Assembly (NCBI RefSeq): GCF_000196615.1
Contig: NC_014306.1
Location: forward strand, 4,092,001 to 4,156,000
Direction of reading: 5' to 3'
From: Erwinia billingiae Eb661
Lineage (GTDB): Bacteria > Pseudomonadota > Gammaproteobacteria > Enterobacterales > Enterobacteriaceae
Length of the DNA stretch: 64,000 bases
Shown here: piece by piece, positions 52,889 through 62,446 of the stretch
Position numbering within the stretch: the stretch's first letter is position 1
Layout of the letters: every line of letters begins with the position of its first letter
Notes under the pieces: generated by a model
What the model was told of the DNA's origin: nothing
What the model saw: only the letters and a program-made list of their open reading frames with translations
The model's database searches: none
Translations under genes and position numbers: made by a program

Positions 52889-54358
52889 ATGACAACGCCT
52901 GCACCTTCGCCACTGCCAATCGGCCTTTCCGGGTTGGAAGCCCAGCTTCAGCAAGATCTGGAGTTTCTGGAGCTGCCCGCAAAACCCTGGGTTCCTCAGC
53001 ATCAGTATCAGGGCGAAGCCGTACGCGATGTTGTGGTCATTGGCGCGGGCATGTGCGGACTGGCCGCCACGGCCAGGCTGGTGCTGAGCGGCATCAATAA
53101 TGTCATCGCTTATGATGCGGCCCCGCAGGGTTTAGAAGGACCGTGGATTACCTTCGCCCGCATGGAAACCTTGCGATCGCCGAAAACGCTGCACGGCCCG
53201 GCGCTGGGTCTGCCTCAGCTGACCTTCCGCGCCTGGTTTACCGCGCAGTGGGGCCAGCAGGCCTGGCAAGAGTTGGACAAGATCCCAAAAAGCCAGTGGA
53301 TGGAATATCTGGTCTGGTATCGCCGCGTGCTCAATCTTCCGGTACAGAACAACGTGCGCATGACCGGCGTCTCGCAGGTTGGCGAATTTATCGCGCTCGA
53401 TGTTGAAGGCGCGGAAAAGGGCCGTGTGCTGACCCGTCGACTGGTTCTGGCCACGGGACGGTCTGGATTGGGCGGTTTCGCCGTGCCGGACTTCCTCAAC
53501 GGTATCGATCGCGCTTACTGGGCGCACTCGGCGGACGACATTGATTTTGCCGCGCTGCAAGGCAAACGAGTGGCGGTAATCGGCGCGGGCGCGTCCTCGA
53601 TGGATAACGCCGCCACCGCACTTGAAGCGGGTGCCGGTTCGGTAGAAATGCTGATCCGCCGCAAAGAGATGCCACGCATCAATAAAATGACCGGGATTGG
53701 CAGCCAGGGCGTGGTGCACGGCATGCATCAGTTGCCGGATGCCTGGAAGTGGAAGTTTGTCGACTACACCGCTTCCACCCAGACGCCACCACCGCGCTCT
53801 TCAACGCTGCGCGTGTCGCGCCATCCCAATGCCCGCTTCCTACTGGACTGCGGCATCGTCGCGGTAAAACAGCAGGCGGACGGGCTGCTGATTGAAACCA
53901 CTCAGGGTCCTCGCCAGGCTGATTTTCTGATCGCGGCCACCGGCTTTTCCAATGACTTTAACGGCCGCCCGGAATTTTCCGCGCTGGCCTCGCATATCCG
54001 CAACTGGGCCGACGGACGCTATCAGCCCGAGATGGGACCCGCCAGGCAGAATATGCTGGAAGCTCCGGATCTTGGCCCATCCTTTGAGTTCCGCGAGCGT
54101 GTGCCGGGTGCCTGCCCGATGCTGGCACATATCCACTGCTTTAATGATGCGGCGATGCTGACGCACGGCAAGGTCTCCGGTGATATTCCGGCAGTCAGTG
54201 CCGGTGCCGATCGTCTGGTTCGCGGCATCACCGCCTCGCTGTTTGCAGAGGATGTCGACGCCCACTTTGCCAGCATGGTGGCTTACGACATCCCGGAACT
54301 GCAGGGTGACGAATGGGTTGATTCAACCCCCTTGCTACATCAGGAGAACACGTTGTGA
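52889..54358 (+). CDS. FAD/NAD(P)-dependent monooxygenase-like oxidoreductase
   Basis: A 489-residue flavoprotein with two dinucleotide motifs: VVVIGAGMCGLAATARLVLSG (FAD, residue ~47) and RVAVIGAGASSMDNAATAL (NADPH, residue ~228), the layout of flavin-containing or N-hydroxylating monooxygenases, and ATGFSNDF near the C-terminal domain. The substrate is unknown. It begins an operon that continues with two AhpD/CMD-fold proteins and a polar amino-acid-type ABC importer; combined with the importers, oxidation of a sulfur- or nitrogen-containing amino-acid-like compound is plausible. Confidence 0.82.
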   Translation: MTTPAPSPLPIGLSGLEAQLQQDLEFLELPAKPWVPQHQYQGEAVRDVVVIGAGMCGLAATARLVLSGINNVIAYDAAPQGLEGPWITFARMETLRSPKTLHGPALGLPQLTFRAWFTAQWGQQAWQELDKIPKSQWMEYLVWYRRVLNLPVQNNVRMTGVSQVGEFIALDVEGAEKGRVLTRRLVLATGRSGLGGFAVPDFLNGIDRAYWAHSADDIDFAALQGKRVAVIGAGASSMDNAATALEAGAGSVEMLIRRKEMPRINKMTGIGSQGVVHGMHQLPDAWKWKFVDYTASTQTPPPRSSTLRVSRHPNARFLLDCGIVAVKQQADGLLIETTQGPRQADFLIAATGFSNDFNGRPEFSALASHIRNWADGRYQPEMGPARQNMLEAPDLGPSFEFRERVPGACPMLAHIHCFNDAAMLTHGKVSGDIPAVSAGADRLVRGITASLFAEDVDAHFASMVAYDIPELQGDEWVDSTPLLHQENTL

Positions 54359-54837
54359 TCGACGCAATAGATAAGGCTGCCGGACTTTCACCGGACGACG
54401 CGCTGTTTAAGGCCCGTCGCTTTCGGGCAGAATTTGTGGAGGGCGCAGAGCTTTGCCGCCTGTCTGTTTTACAGCCAGAGGACAATCAGGGACTGGCGCC
54501 GGCCTTGCGCCTGGCCCTTGCTCACCGCATGGCCGCGCTGAATGCCGCAGAAGAATTGATGGCGGACTATGAAGTACAGCTGGCCGCGCTTTCCCCTTCA
54601 GAACAGTTGCTGAAGCTGGCGAATGGCGAAGTCGATCTGGATGAGCCGCTGGCGACGATTGTTCGCCATGCCGATCTGGTCACCATGACCCCGAGCGTGG
54701 CCGCTGCCAGCGATATGACCCGTCTGCAGCAGGCCGGGCTGAACAATGCGCAAATCGTTGCGCTGTCCGAGCTGATCGCTTTTGTTAACTTCCAAACGCG
54801 CGTTGCCGCTGGCCTGCGCCTGATGAGGTCCGCATGA
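54355..54837 (+). CDS. CMD domain protein, Avi_7170-like family
   Basis: A 160-residue all-helical protein overlapping the monooxygenase stop and the next start by four bases each. It lacks the CxxC of AhpD but reads as the partner family seen with alkylhydroperoxidase-domain proteins (Avi_7170/Avi_7169-type pair): ALRLALAHRMAALNAAEEL, LVTMTPSVAAASDMTRLQQA and IVALSELIAFVNFQTRVAAG. It likely forms a complex with the downstream protein. Function is not characterised. Confidence 0.75.
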   Translation: MIDAIDKAAGLSPDDALFKARRFRAEFVEGAELCRLSVLQPEDNQGLAPALRLALAHRMAALNAAEELMADYEVQLAALSPSEQLLKLANGEVDLDEPLATIVRHADLVTMTPSVAAASDMTRLQQAGLNNAQIVALSELIAFVNFQTRVAAGLRLMRSA

Positions 54838-55400
54838 TCCCCCTGGTCAGCCTGAAGCCTCTGGCCTGGCATCCTTACATCGCGCCCGTCGACGTGGAAG
54901 ACGCCACGCCGGCACAGCGTGATGCGATGAAGGTGACGCCGTCCAACAAAAAGATTTCCGAGTACGTGCGCACGCTGGCGCACGATCCGGAAAGCTACGT
55001 TGCCCGCACCGTTTTGTTCAACGCCATTATGTACGTCGAGGGCGGGCTTAACCGTCCGGATCGGGAACTGGGGGCATTAGGGGCGTCGATCGTTAACGGC
55101 TGCAAGTATTGCGCCGTGGTTCACGCCCGCCGTCATGCCCAACTGACCAAAAGCGATAAGCTGGTCAGCGCGATCTATTTTGATAAACCTGAAATGCTTG
55201 GCCCGCGCGATGCCGCAATTTATCGCTTTGCCCGCCGGTTATCGGCTGCGCCTGCCGAAGCGACGGTGGACGACATCGCCTCATTGCGCTCTGTGGGTCT
55301 GGATGACGTCGAAATTATCGATCTTATCCACGCTATTTCGATTTTTGGCTGGGCAAATCGCCTGATGCACGTGCTTGGCCATGCCACGCCCGGGAAATAA
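54834..55400 (+). CDS. Alkylhydroperoxidase (AhpD)-like domain protein
   Basis: A 188-residue protein of the peroxidase-related/Avi_7169-like family. The AhpD active-site motif is intact: Cys90, Cys93 and His97 in NGCKYCAVVHARRH. The N-terminus LKPLAWHPYIAPVDVEDATP is also shared by the family. The redox-active cysteines suggest reduction of a peroxide or other oxidised product of the upstream monooxygenase. It overlaps the previous gene by four bases and precedes the ABC ATPase by 14. Confidence 0.83.
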   Translation: MIPLVSLKPLAWHPYIAPVDVEDATPAQRDAMKVTPSNKKISEYVRTLAHDPESYVARTVLFNAIMYVEGGLNRPDRELGALGASIVNGCKYCAVVHARRHAQLTKSDKLVSAIYFDKPEMLGPRDAAIYRFARRLSAAPAEATVDDIASLRSVGLDDVEIIDLIHAISIFGWANRLMHVLGHATPGK

Positions 55401-55414
55401 AGAGGACTACCAAC

Positions 55415-56155
55415 ATGCTTGAACTCCACGATCTTAAGCTGTCTTACGGCAGTTCTCCGATCCTGAAAGGCGTCAATCTCTCGGTCAAACGCGGCGATGT
55501 GGTGTCGATTATCGGCCCAAGCGGCACCGGTAAGACCACCCTGCTGCGCTGCATAAACTATCTGGCGAAGCCCAATTCAGGGTTGATCACCTTCGACCAG
55601 GTCAAAATGGATTATCAGTCGCCCGATAAGCAGGCTATCCAGGCTATTCGCCTGCGGACGGCAATGGTCTTCCAGCAGTTCAACGTGTTTAAAAACATGA
55701 CCGTGCTGCAAAACGTGATGGATCCTCTGGTGGTCGTACAGCGCAAATCGAAAGAAGAAGCGCGTGATATTGCAATGGAAGAGCTGAAGCGAGTGGGCCT
55801 TGACGCAAAACAGGATCACTACCCTTCCCAGCTTTCCGGTGGACAGCTGCAGCGAACCGGCATTGCCCGCGCGTTAGCGGTGAAACCGGATGTGATCCTG
55901 TTTGATGAGCCGACCTCGTCGCTGGATCCTGAACTGGTTAACGAAGTGCTGAAAGTGATTCAGGACGTCACCTCGTCAGGCATCACCTCGCTGCTGGTCA
56001 CCCACGAAATGCAGTTTGCCAAAAATATCTCGAACCGAATCGTCTTTATGGACCAGGGCGTTGTCGCCGCTGAAGGCACGCCGACGGAAATTTTCGATAA
56101 TCCGTCCCTTCCACGACTCGCCCAGTTCCTGAATTCTGAACACGCACTCTACTAA
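55415..56155 (+). CDS. Polar amino acid ABC transporter ATP-binding protein
   Basis: A 246-residue GlnQ-type ATPase. Walker [10 protein letters not shown] is at residues 34-42, followed by [41 protein letters not shown] and VTHEMQFA. It heads the transporter part of the operon (ATPase, binding protein, two permeases). Confidence 0.95.
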   Translation: MLELHDLKLSYGSSPILKGVNLSVKRGDVVSIIGPSGTGKTTLLRCINYLAKPNSGLITFDQVKMDYQSPDKQAIQAIRLRTAMVFQQFNVFKNMTVLQNVMDPLVVVQRKSKEEARDIAMEELKRVGLDAKQDHYPSQLSGGQLQRTGIARALAVKPDVILFDEPTSSLDPELVNEVLKVIQDVTSSGITSLLVTHEMQFAKNISNRIVFMDQGVVAAEGTPTEIFDNPSLPRLAQFLNSEHALY

Positions 56156-56171
56156 TAAAAGGAATAAAGAC

Positions 56172-57002
56172 ATGCCTGCAATCAAGACTACCTTTCGTCG
56201 CCTGGCCGTTATCGGCGGCGTGACGCTCGCCATGGCCTCCGCTGGATTGAGCTTCACCGCGTCTGCTGACACCGCCGTGCGCACCATTAAAATCGCCACT
56301 GCTGCTGAATCCAAGCCGCTGTCCTGGGGCGCGATTGGCGTTGAGCCAGAAGGCTACGAGCCTGACGTATTAAAAGCGATCAATGCCAAACTGCCACAGT
56401 ATAAGTTTGTGATGACCGGCGCGGCCGACATCGCGCAGGAAACCGGTCTGGCGACCGGGAAATACGACATGGCCACCGGCGGTTTCTATAAAGCGCCAGC
56501 CCGTAGCAAGCAGTTCCTGATCCCGGACAGCCCGATGGGTGCCAGCCTGATGAAAATTTACAGCCGCAAAGACAGCAATATCAACACCCTGAAAGATCTG
56601 GTCGGTAAGAACATCGTACCGGTGACCGCAGGCGGCGGCGTCTACAAGCTGGTCACGCAGTGGCAGCAGGAAAATCCAAACGACAAAGTGAACATCAAAG
56701 CGTCAAGCGCCGGTGTGCCCTATCCGGATCGCCTGAAGGAAGTGCAGAACGGCAAGTACGATGCGCTGATCCTGCCTTCCAACCTCGGTGAGCAGACGGT
56801 TATCGATAACCAGAAGCTGGCTATCCAGGCAAGCGAACCGATTTCCATCAACAATACCTATGTGTTGATCCACCGCTCGGCGGAAAATCAGGCGCTGAAC
56901 GATGACATCAACAACGCGCTGAAAGCGCTGAAGGCCGACGGCACGCTGGATAAGCTTTCACAGAAATGGTTTGGCGAAGACGTCGTCAAATACATGAAGT
57001 AA
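56172..57002 (+). CDS. ABC transporter substrate-binding protein (family 3)
   Basis: A 276-residue periplasmic binding protein with signal peptide ending TASA-DT, then IKIATAAESKPLSWGAIGVE, EGYEPDVLKAINAKL and GLATGKYDMATGGFYKAPAR. The fold is the amino-acid (His/Cys/Gln) type. Ligand is not predictable, though the coupled oxidative enzymes suggest a modified amino acid. Confidence 0.9.
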   Translation: MPAIKTTFRRLAVIGGVTLAMASAGLSFTASADTAVRTIKIATAAESKPLSWGAIGVEPEGYEPDVLKAINAKLPQYKFVMTGAADIAQETGLATGKYDMATGGFYKAPARSKQFLIPDSPMGASLMKIYSRKDSNINTLKDLVGKNIVPVTAGGGVYKLVTQWQQENPNDKVNIKASSAGVPYPDRLKEVQNGKYDALILPSNLGEQTVIDNQKLAIQASEPISINNTYVLIHRSAENQALNDDINNALKALKADGTLDKLSQKWFGEDVVKYMK

Positions 57003-57056
57003 GGCTGTTCTCATTTTGTCGCCGACGGGCAAAGCTGCACCCAGGAGTGTTTCAAC

Positions 57057-57764
57057 GTGAATCTTTCTACCATGATCCCCGAGCTGCTCTCGGCTTTGCC
57101 GCTGACGTTAGCGATTATGTTTGTCGCGCTGATCGCCGGATTCTTTCTGGCGATAGTGGCCACCACCTTGCGCGTGCGCAGGTTACCGGTGCTCAGCCAG
57201 CTGGCCGATCTCTATGTTTCCTACGCGCGCAGTGTGCCGGTGGTGCTGCAACTGTTCGTCGCCTTTTATGGTCTGCCGCTGGTCGTCAGCGGGTTTGGCC
57301 TGGCGGATTTTATCACCGCCAATATCGCCTCGATGGTCGGGCTCAGCCTGTATCACGGTGGCTATCTGTCTGAAGTGATGCGCCCGGCCTACCTTGCGGT
57401 AGAGCGGGGTCAGCATGATGCGGCGGACAGCATGGGTTACACCTTCCGCCAGAAGCTGACGCGCATCATTGGGCCACAGGCGGTACATATTGCTCTGCCG
57501 GGTTACGGTAACTCGATCATTTACCTGATCCACAACGTGGCGCTGGTGATGTACATCGGTGCGGCAGATGTGATGGCGACGGCGCACCTGATTATGGAGC
57601 GGGATTATAACCAGTATCAGTTCGGCACCTATCTGGTGTTGGCGGTGATCTACTCCCTGCTGTGCCTGGCGGCCTGGCTTATCGTGCGTTTCTTCGAGAT
57701 GCGTCATGCCAAGTACACATCGAAAAGCGCCGCAGCCAAGATAAAGTTCACGGCAAGCGTGTGA
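57057..57764 (+). CDS. Amino acid ABC transporter permease (first of pair)
   Basis: A 235-residue membrane protein starting at GTG 57057 (CAGGAG 10 bases upstream). Five or so helices, with SYARSVPVVLQLFVAFYGLP and the EAA loop DAADSMGYTFRQKLTRIIGP. Typical of heteromeric amino-acid importers. Confidence 0.9.
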   Translation: MNLSTMIPELLSALPLTLAIMFVALIAGFFLAIVATTLRVRRLPVLSQLADLYVSYARSVPVVLQLFVAFYGLPLVVSGFGLADFITANIASMVGLSLYHGGYLSEVMRPAYLAVERGQHDAADSMGYTFRQKLTRIIGPQAVHIALPGYGNSIIYLIHNVALVMYIGAADVMATAHLIMERDYNQYQFGTYLVLAVIYSLLCLAAWLIVRFFEMRHAKYTSKSAAAKIKFTASV

Positions 57765-57783
57765 AGGAATAAGGACTCAGAAT

Positions 57784-58476
57784 ATGTTTGATCTTGATGT
57801 GCTGCTGCCGGACTTCTGGAGCATTATGGATGCCGTGCCGGTCACGCTGGCGATGGCGGTGACCATCTTTATTATCTCGACGCTGCTCGGTGGCTTGCTG
57901 GCCTTCATCGAACACAAAAAGATCCCGGTGCTGCGTCAACTGGTGGTGGTGTACAAAATCACCTTCAAAGGCATCCCGATGGTAGTGGTGATCTTCCTCG
58001 CCTATTACGGTTTGCCGCTGGCACTGCAATCGATGAGTTCACTGCTTGGGGTAGAAATCAACGCGCATGCCATGCCGAACTGGGCGATCATTATCATTGC
58101 CCTGACCGCATGTGTCGCCGCGTTCCAGGCCGAAGTGGTGAAAGGTGCGCTCAACTCCTTTGACAGTGGTCAGTCCGATGCCGCGCATTCACTGGGTTAC
58201 AGCAATGGCCAACTGTTCCGTCGGGTGTTGTTTCCGCAAATTATCGTTGCCGCCATCCCGGATTTGGCGAACTCGTTTATGGTGATCATGAAGGCGCTTT
58301 CTCTGGCCTTCGCGATTGAAGTGGTCGATATCTTTGCCCAGGCTCAGCTGACCGCCGCCCTGAACTTCTACTATCTTGAGGCGTTCCTGATTGCCGTGGT
58401 GTTCTATATGGTGATTGCCTATGTCGTGACGAAGGTCGCTGATAAGATTGAAGCTGCTCTGCGGGTTCGCACCTGA
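57784..58476 (+). CDS. Amino acid ABC transporter permease (second of pair)
   Basis: A 230-residue permease with IIALTACVAAFQAEVVKGAL and the EAA loop DAAHSLGYSNGQLFRRVLFP. It ends the operon; a strong terminator follows 32 bases later. Confidence 0.92.
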   Translation: MFDLDVLLPDFWSIMDAVPVTLAMAVTIFIISTLLGGLLAFIEHKKIPVLRQLVVVYKITFKGIPMVVVIFLAYYGLPLALQSMSSLLGVEINAHAMPNWAIIIIALTACVAAFQAEVVKGALNSFDSGQSDAAHSLGYSNGQLFRRVLFPQIIVAAIPDLANSFMVIMKALSLAFAIEVVDIFAQAQLTAALNFYYLEAFLIAVVFYMVIAYVVTKVADKIEAALRVRT

Positions 58477-58507
58477 GAAACAGATTAAGCGGTCTTCTTC
58501 ACCCCTG

Positions 58508-58533
58508 AAACCAGCCTGCGGGCTGGTTTTTTT
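58508..58533 (+). terminator. Intrinsic terminator of the LysR-linked ABC operon
   Basis: Stem AAACCAGCC / GGCTGGTTT with loop TGCG and a T7 run. Confidence 0.93.
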
Positions 58534-58659
58534 ACATGTAATTCACAAGCAAAATTGCCCTGGTATGGCGTAGTATAAAAAGTAAAAACGCTGTAATTCA
58601 CGCCCCGGCATTATGTCAGGCTAAAGTTACCTGCTTGCTGGGTACGTAGTGGGACGGCA

Positions 58660-59112
58660 TCATTTGCATACTGGCGGCTGCCGCATCAACACCCATCGCC
58701 AGTCGTTTACGGGTTCTTTTTCTGCTATCTCCGGTTGTTTAACTTCCCCAGGCATTTCGGCATACGTCCTGCGCGCGGGTCTGTTTAAGTCCACCTCCTG
58801 CACTTTGATTTGTAAGCGTAATCTCCCGGTGTCATCACCCCGCGATTTTCTGCTCTGACATTCAATCATCTCCTTGTGCCGCAAAATGTAGGAGATCTGA
58901 AAGGTCGCCCGCCGTTCGGTAATCGCAAAAGCGTCGGAGATTTGTTGTCGGTCTATCCAGCTGTTCTGATGCCGGCACCACAACGCGATCAACAGATAGA
59001 GAGGTTTATCCGCATACTCCTCCAGAAGTTCTGGGACTTGTGCACTGTCATGGTTGCTTTGCGCCACGACTTTACGCAGCGGAGACTTAGTACTTCTGTC
59101 TTTTACGTCCAC
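58660..59112 (-). CDS. CaiF/GrlA family transcriptional regulator
   Basis: A 150-residue regulator. The diagnostic helix-turn-helix block is WIDRQQISDAFAITERRATF with QISYILRHKEMIECQSRK after it, shared with CaiF (carnitine) and GrlA (LEE activator). The start is GTG at 59112, with AGGAGG eight bases upstream; the nearby ATG is in another frame. Its divergent orientation is absent: it is downstream of nothing on its strand but lies just after the autotransporter's terminator, so it might regulate the autotransporter or a distant target. Confidence 0.8.
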   Translation of the reverse strand: MDVKDRSTKSPLRKVVAQSNHDSAQVPELLEEYADKPLYLLIALWCRHQNSWIDRQQISDAFAITERRATFQISYILRHKEMIECQSRKSRGDDTGRLRLQIKVQEVDLNRPARRTYAEMPGEVKQPEIAEKEPVNDWRWVLMRQPPVCK

Positions 59113-59136
59113 ATCCTGTTCCTCCTTTCCCTGATG

Positions 59137-59173
59137 AAAAAAATCCCCGCCTCAAAATAAGCTAAGGCAGGGA
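59137..59173 (-). terminator. Terminator of the autotransporter gene
   Basis: On the minus strand CCCTGCCT pairs with AGGCGGGG (one G-T), followed by ATTTTTTT. It lies 15 bases past the autotransporter stop and upstream of the CaiF/GrlA-type gene start. Confidence 0.8.
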
Positions 59174-59187
59174 CGATGATTTAAAAA

Positions 59188-61544
59188 TTACCAGCTGTAG
59201 TTCACACCGACAGTGGTCTGCCATGGTCGTTCAGAATCATGGCCCTTGGTGTAGTCATAGGCGACGTAACCCCCAAAGTTGTCGGTTACTTTCATTTCGG
59301 CACCCAGGCCAAGCTGAATGGCTGCGCCATCAATACTGTTGTTCAGCGTGGCGTTATTCACCCGAGTTTTGTTGTTGTCAGCAAACTCGTTGATGCCAGC
59401 CAGATGCAGGTAAGGCTTCAGGTGACCGGCGCCCATCTCGAAGGTGTAGCCAACATCTGCTCCCAGTTCACCCTGCAGGGATTTATAATCATTCCCGTTG
59501 ACGACCATGCCGTTGGTCAGGGTGTAGTGGGCACCGTAGAACGCGCGTCCGGTGGCTTTCACGTAAGGTTCAACAAACAGTCCGTTGTCTTCCCAGGTGT
59601 AACCCACCTTCATGCCGAGGCCGTAACCGTTGCCGGAGAACTCCGCATGCGCTTTGCGACCGTCCAGCATCCGCACCGAGGCACTGTTGCTGAAGTGATC
59701 GAACTGGCCCTGGGTATCAACAATCAGGCCATTCTCAAAGCGACGGGACAGGTAGAACTGCGCACCGTAGCTATCCAGGTCGCCCGTGCTGTTCATTACG
59801 CTGAGGTTAGAACGCGCGGAGCTGAAGGCTAAACCGGCCAGCCAGCTGCCGTTTTTCTCAATGTCGAAACGGTTATCCACACCCAGCATCACGCCGTTGG
59901 TCTTCAGGTCATAGTCAGCACCTGCAGATACACGCTGTTCGTTTTTACCGCCGAAGTAAGAAATCCACACGCCGCCGTCATCGTTAGAATTACGCGAAGC
60001 GTTCAGATGTTTAGCCAGTGCATTCGACTCTAAGGTTGCTACGTTGACCTGAGCCGCCGGGATGCTCAGTGCGGTGGCGGCAGGGTTGGAGAGTTTGCCG
60101 CTGCGTTTGAAGTAGACGTTACGCTCGCCCGGTAAGGTGTCGTCATACTCATCGGACGCGATGTACTGGTATACACCCAGCTCAGTTTTACCGGTGAAGG
60201 TCGCATCGCTGTTAGCGTCTTTGTAGTTTACAAAGCTGTGGCCAACTTCTGCGTTGTGTTGAGCATCGTCCAGATAGTCGTTGTAAACGTAAGGTTCAAT
60301 GCCGGAGCTGGCGATATGCAGCAGATAATTACCCGCAGCGCTGCCTTTTACCTGCAGAGAACCCCATTCATATTCGCCGCCCAGGTCCAGCAGCGGAGCG
60401 ACAATACTGTCACCAATAATAATCTGCGAGCCAAGGTAGTTGCCGTTAACGTCTTTATCCTGCGTCAGGTTGTTATGCACCACCACGCGTGCGGTGCTGA
60501 GGTCCTGGGAGCGATTTTTACCGCCCAGGGTCGACGTTTGGCTGTTCAGGTTCACCAGATTCAGCGTTGAGGCAGTCAGGTTCAGGTCATGCAGATTGCT
60601 GACCGCGACTTCCGTTCCCTGGCCATTAGAACGCGCAGCGGCATTCCATACCGAGCCGTTTTTCACGGTCAAATCCGGGTTCCACGTCAGCACCCGCTCA
60701 GCGCTCTGGTGAGCATAATCGACAGGATTGAAGAGCGTGGTGGTGCCGGTGACCTTACCGTTTAACATGCTCTGGTCCAGATTAACGGTCACGGGTGTCC
60801 AGGCACTGTTGGCATTGGCCAACACGGTTTGATTCGTACTGCTGACCACGTTGTTATAAATTGACTGCGCGGTGGCATGCACGGTTGGCGCAATGTTGGA
60901 CTGTGAGTTGGCATCAGTCACATCCACCAGCTGCACGCTTCGGAATTGCGATCCAGCTCGATGGTTTTGCTGACGGTCAGCGGGATCTGATGGCCCTGCG
61001 AATCAACGACGTAAGTGCCATCCGCATTTTTCTGGTATTCGATATTTCCGCTGGCGTCACGCTGATACAGGGTGACCGCCTGGGTTTTAACATAGCGATT
61101 ATCCGCCGACCCCATGCGCAGTCCCTGCACCACGTTGGTTGGTCGTGAATAGCCCTGTTCCGTTAAGGAATTGGCCAGACGCTGCCCGAGAACAGAACGC
61201 TGATAACCTCTTTCAATCAGATAGTTAGCGTCAAAATCCAGCACGCCCGAAGCACTGTTCAGATAATCCGGATAGCCGCTGCTGCGAACCAGCGCATCAA
61301 AGCCTGGCGTATGGATATTGATCTTCTGCCACGCCGTACCGGCGGTCACATCTTTGCTACAGGTTAAATCAGAGCCACCAATAAAGACCGAACCGCCACC
61401 GACATACTGTCCATTACCATCTTTACTCAGCGCGCTAACATCCGGCACAGCAATCGCTGCTGCATTAGCCGTCAGCGCGGTAGCGCCAAGGCTAAATAAA
61501 ACGGATAATGCGACAGCGCTCAGACTGAAACTGCATTTTTTCAT
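59188..61544 (-). pseudogene. Autotransporter (type Va), split by a one-base frameshift
   Basis: Starting at ATG 61544 (AAGGAA upstream), the first frame has a signal peptide KKCSFSLSAVALSVLFSLGA ... LTANA and ~207 residues, then stops at 60918. A second frame starting about 60940 continues for ~582 residues without a stop. It holds beta-helix-type passenger (SNLHDLNLTASTLNLVNLNS) and the C-terminal beta-barrel (GVMLGVDNRFDIEKNGSWLAG, GYGLGMKVGYTWEDNGLFVE, WQTTVGVNYSW at the terminus). Inserting one base between GAA and GCGTG near 60938 joins them as NSE-SVQLVDVTDAN. A one-base deletion, either real or an assembly error, is the simplest explanation. The full protein would be ~785 residues; passenger function is unknown. 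Confidence 0.83.
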
Positions 61545-62412
61545 TACTGAAATTCCTTTTAACATATAAAGACGCACAAAGGGTTATCAAAATAAACCCT
61601 GCATCCCTTCAGCAGTTAAACAATTAAGGCACGCAGTACACAACTTATTAACTCCGAAAAAACATCCATGACATATGGCCTGTTAGGGGTAAATCTTGAT
61701 TTAACCTTTCGTTATTTACGTGACGTTATTACAGCCAGCAGTATATATCGTGGCGAGTATGTGAATTGCAGATAAAAGCTGTAAAACAAATATTTTTTAT
61801 CGTAATGATCTATAACTCTTGTTATTACAAAAACCTAAATCTTTGTATTTGATGAATTAAATGATTTAATGTCACTAAAATTAAATAATCACTCTAAATA
61901 ACAAATAATGACTTTAACTTTCCCCTGAGCTGATTAACCCTCATAATGCAAGACTATTCTTAACAGTTAAACCGGCATAGACATGGCGATTCATCGGCAT
62001 AACCGATCGGTGCCACTAAGAATATTCTCAAGCAAAGAAATGACCGCAATAATATTTTTCCTTATAAGCACAAAATAGCTTTTAAAAATAAACATACGCA
62101 TCCCTTCCGCTGGCGAGATAAAATTAAAAAAAGACGACTTAACACTAAAAAAATTAAATAGCGAATGCTTCAGATAATAATTAACTCTGAATCCTCATCT
62201 GGTTAATCTGACTTCAGAACAGGATGAATCACCTGTCCTGACTGACACAGCATCTGACCGTCTAAACAAAGCCACCAGTTACGCTTTCCATTAGTGTGAA
62301 GGTCAGATTAAACAGGCTGTGACCTGCGGCCATGACTGTGACGGGAAATACCACGCTGATTGCGGCGTCTGCCGCATTTGAAAGTCTGGGTGACGGGAAG
62401 AAAATGTCGTGG
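61545..62412. other. AT-rich intergenic region upstream of the autotransporter
   Basis: About 870 bases without a convincing gene on either strand. Low GC suggests a horizontally acquired flank and a regulatory region of the autotransporter gene. I see no tRNA, repeat or clear operator. Confidence 0.4.
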
Positions 62413-62440
62413 GGAAAACCGGGGGCGAGTGTCGCCCCCG
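62413..62440 (-). terminator. Terminator of the ABC ATPase operon
   Basis: Minus strand: CGGGGGCGA-CAC-TCGCCCCCG followed by GTTTTCC, just past the ATPase stop at 62447. Confidence 0.75.
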
Positions 62441-62446
62441 TTCTGA

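Noticed and set aside
61752..62300. Possible small RNA or gene in the AT-rich stretch before the ABC operon
   Set aside because: No terminator-ended hairpin pair, no ORF with a ribosome-binding site.
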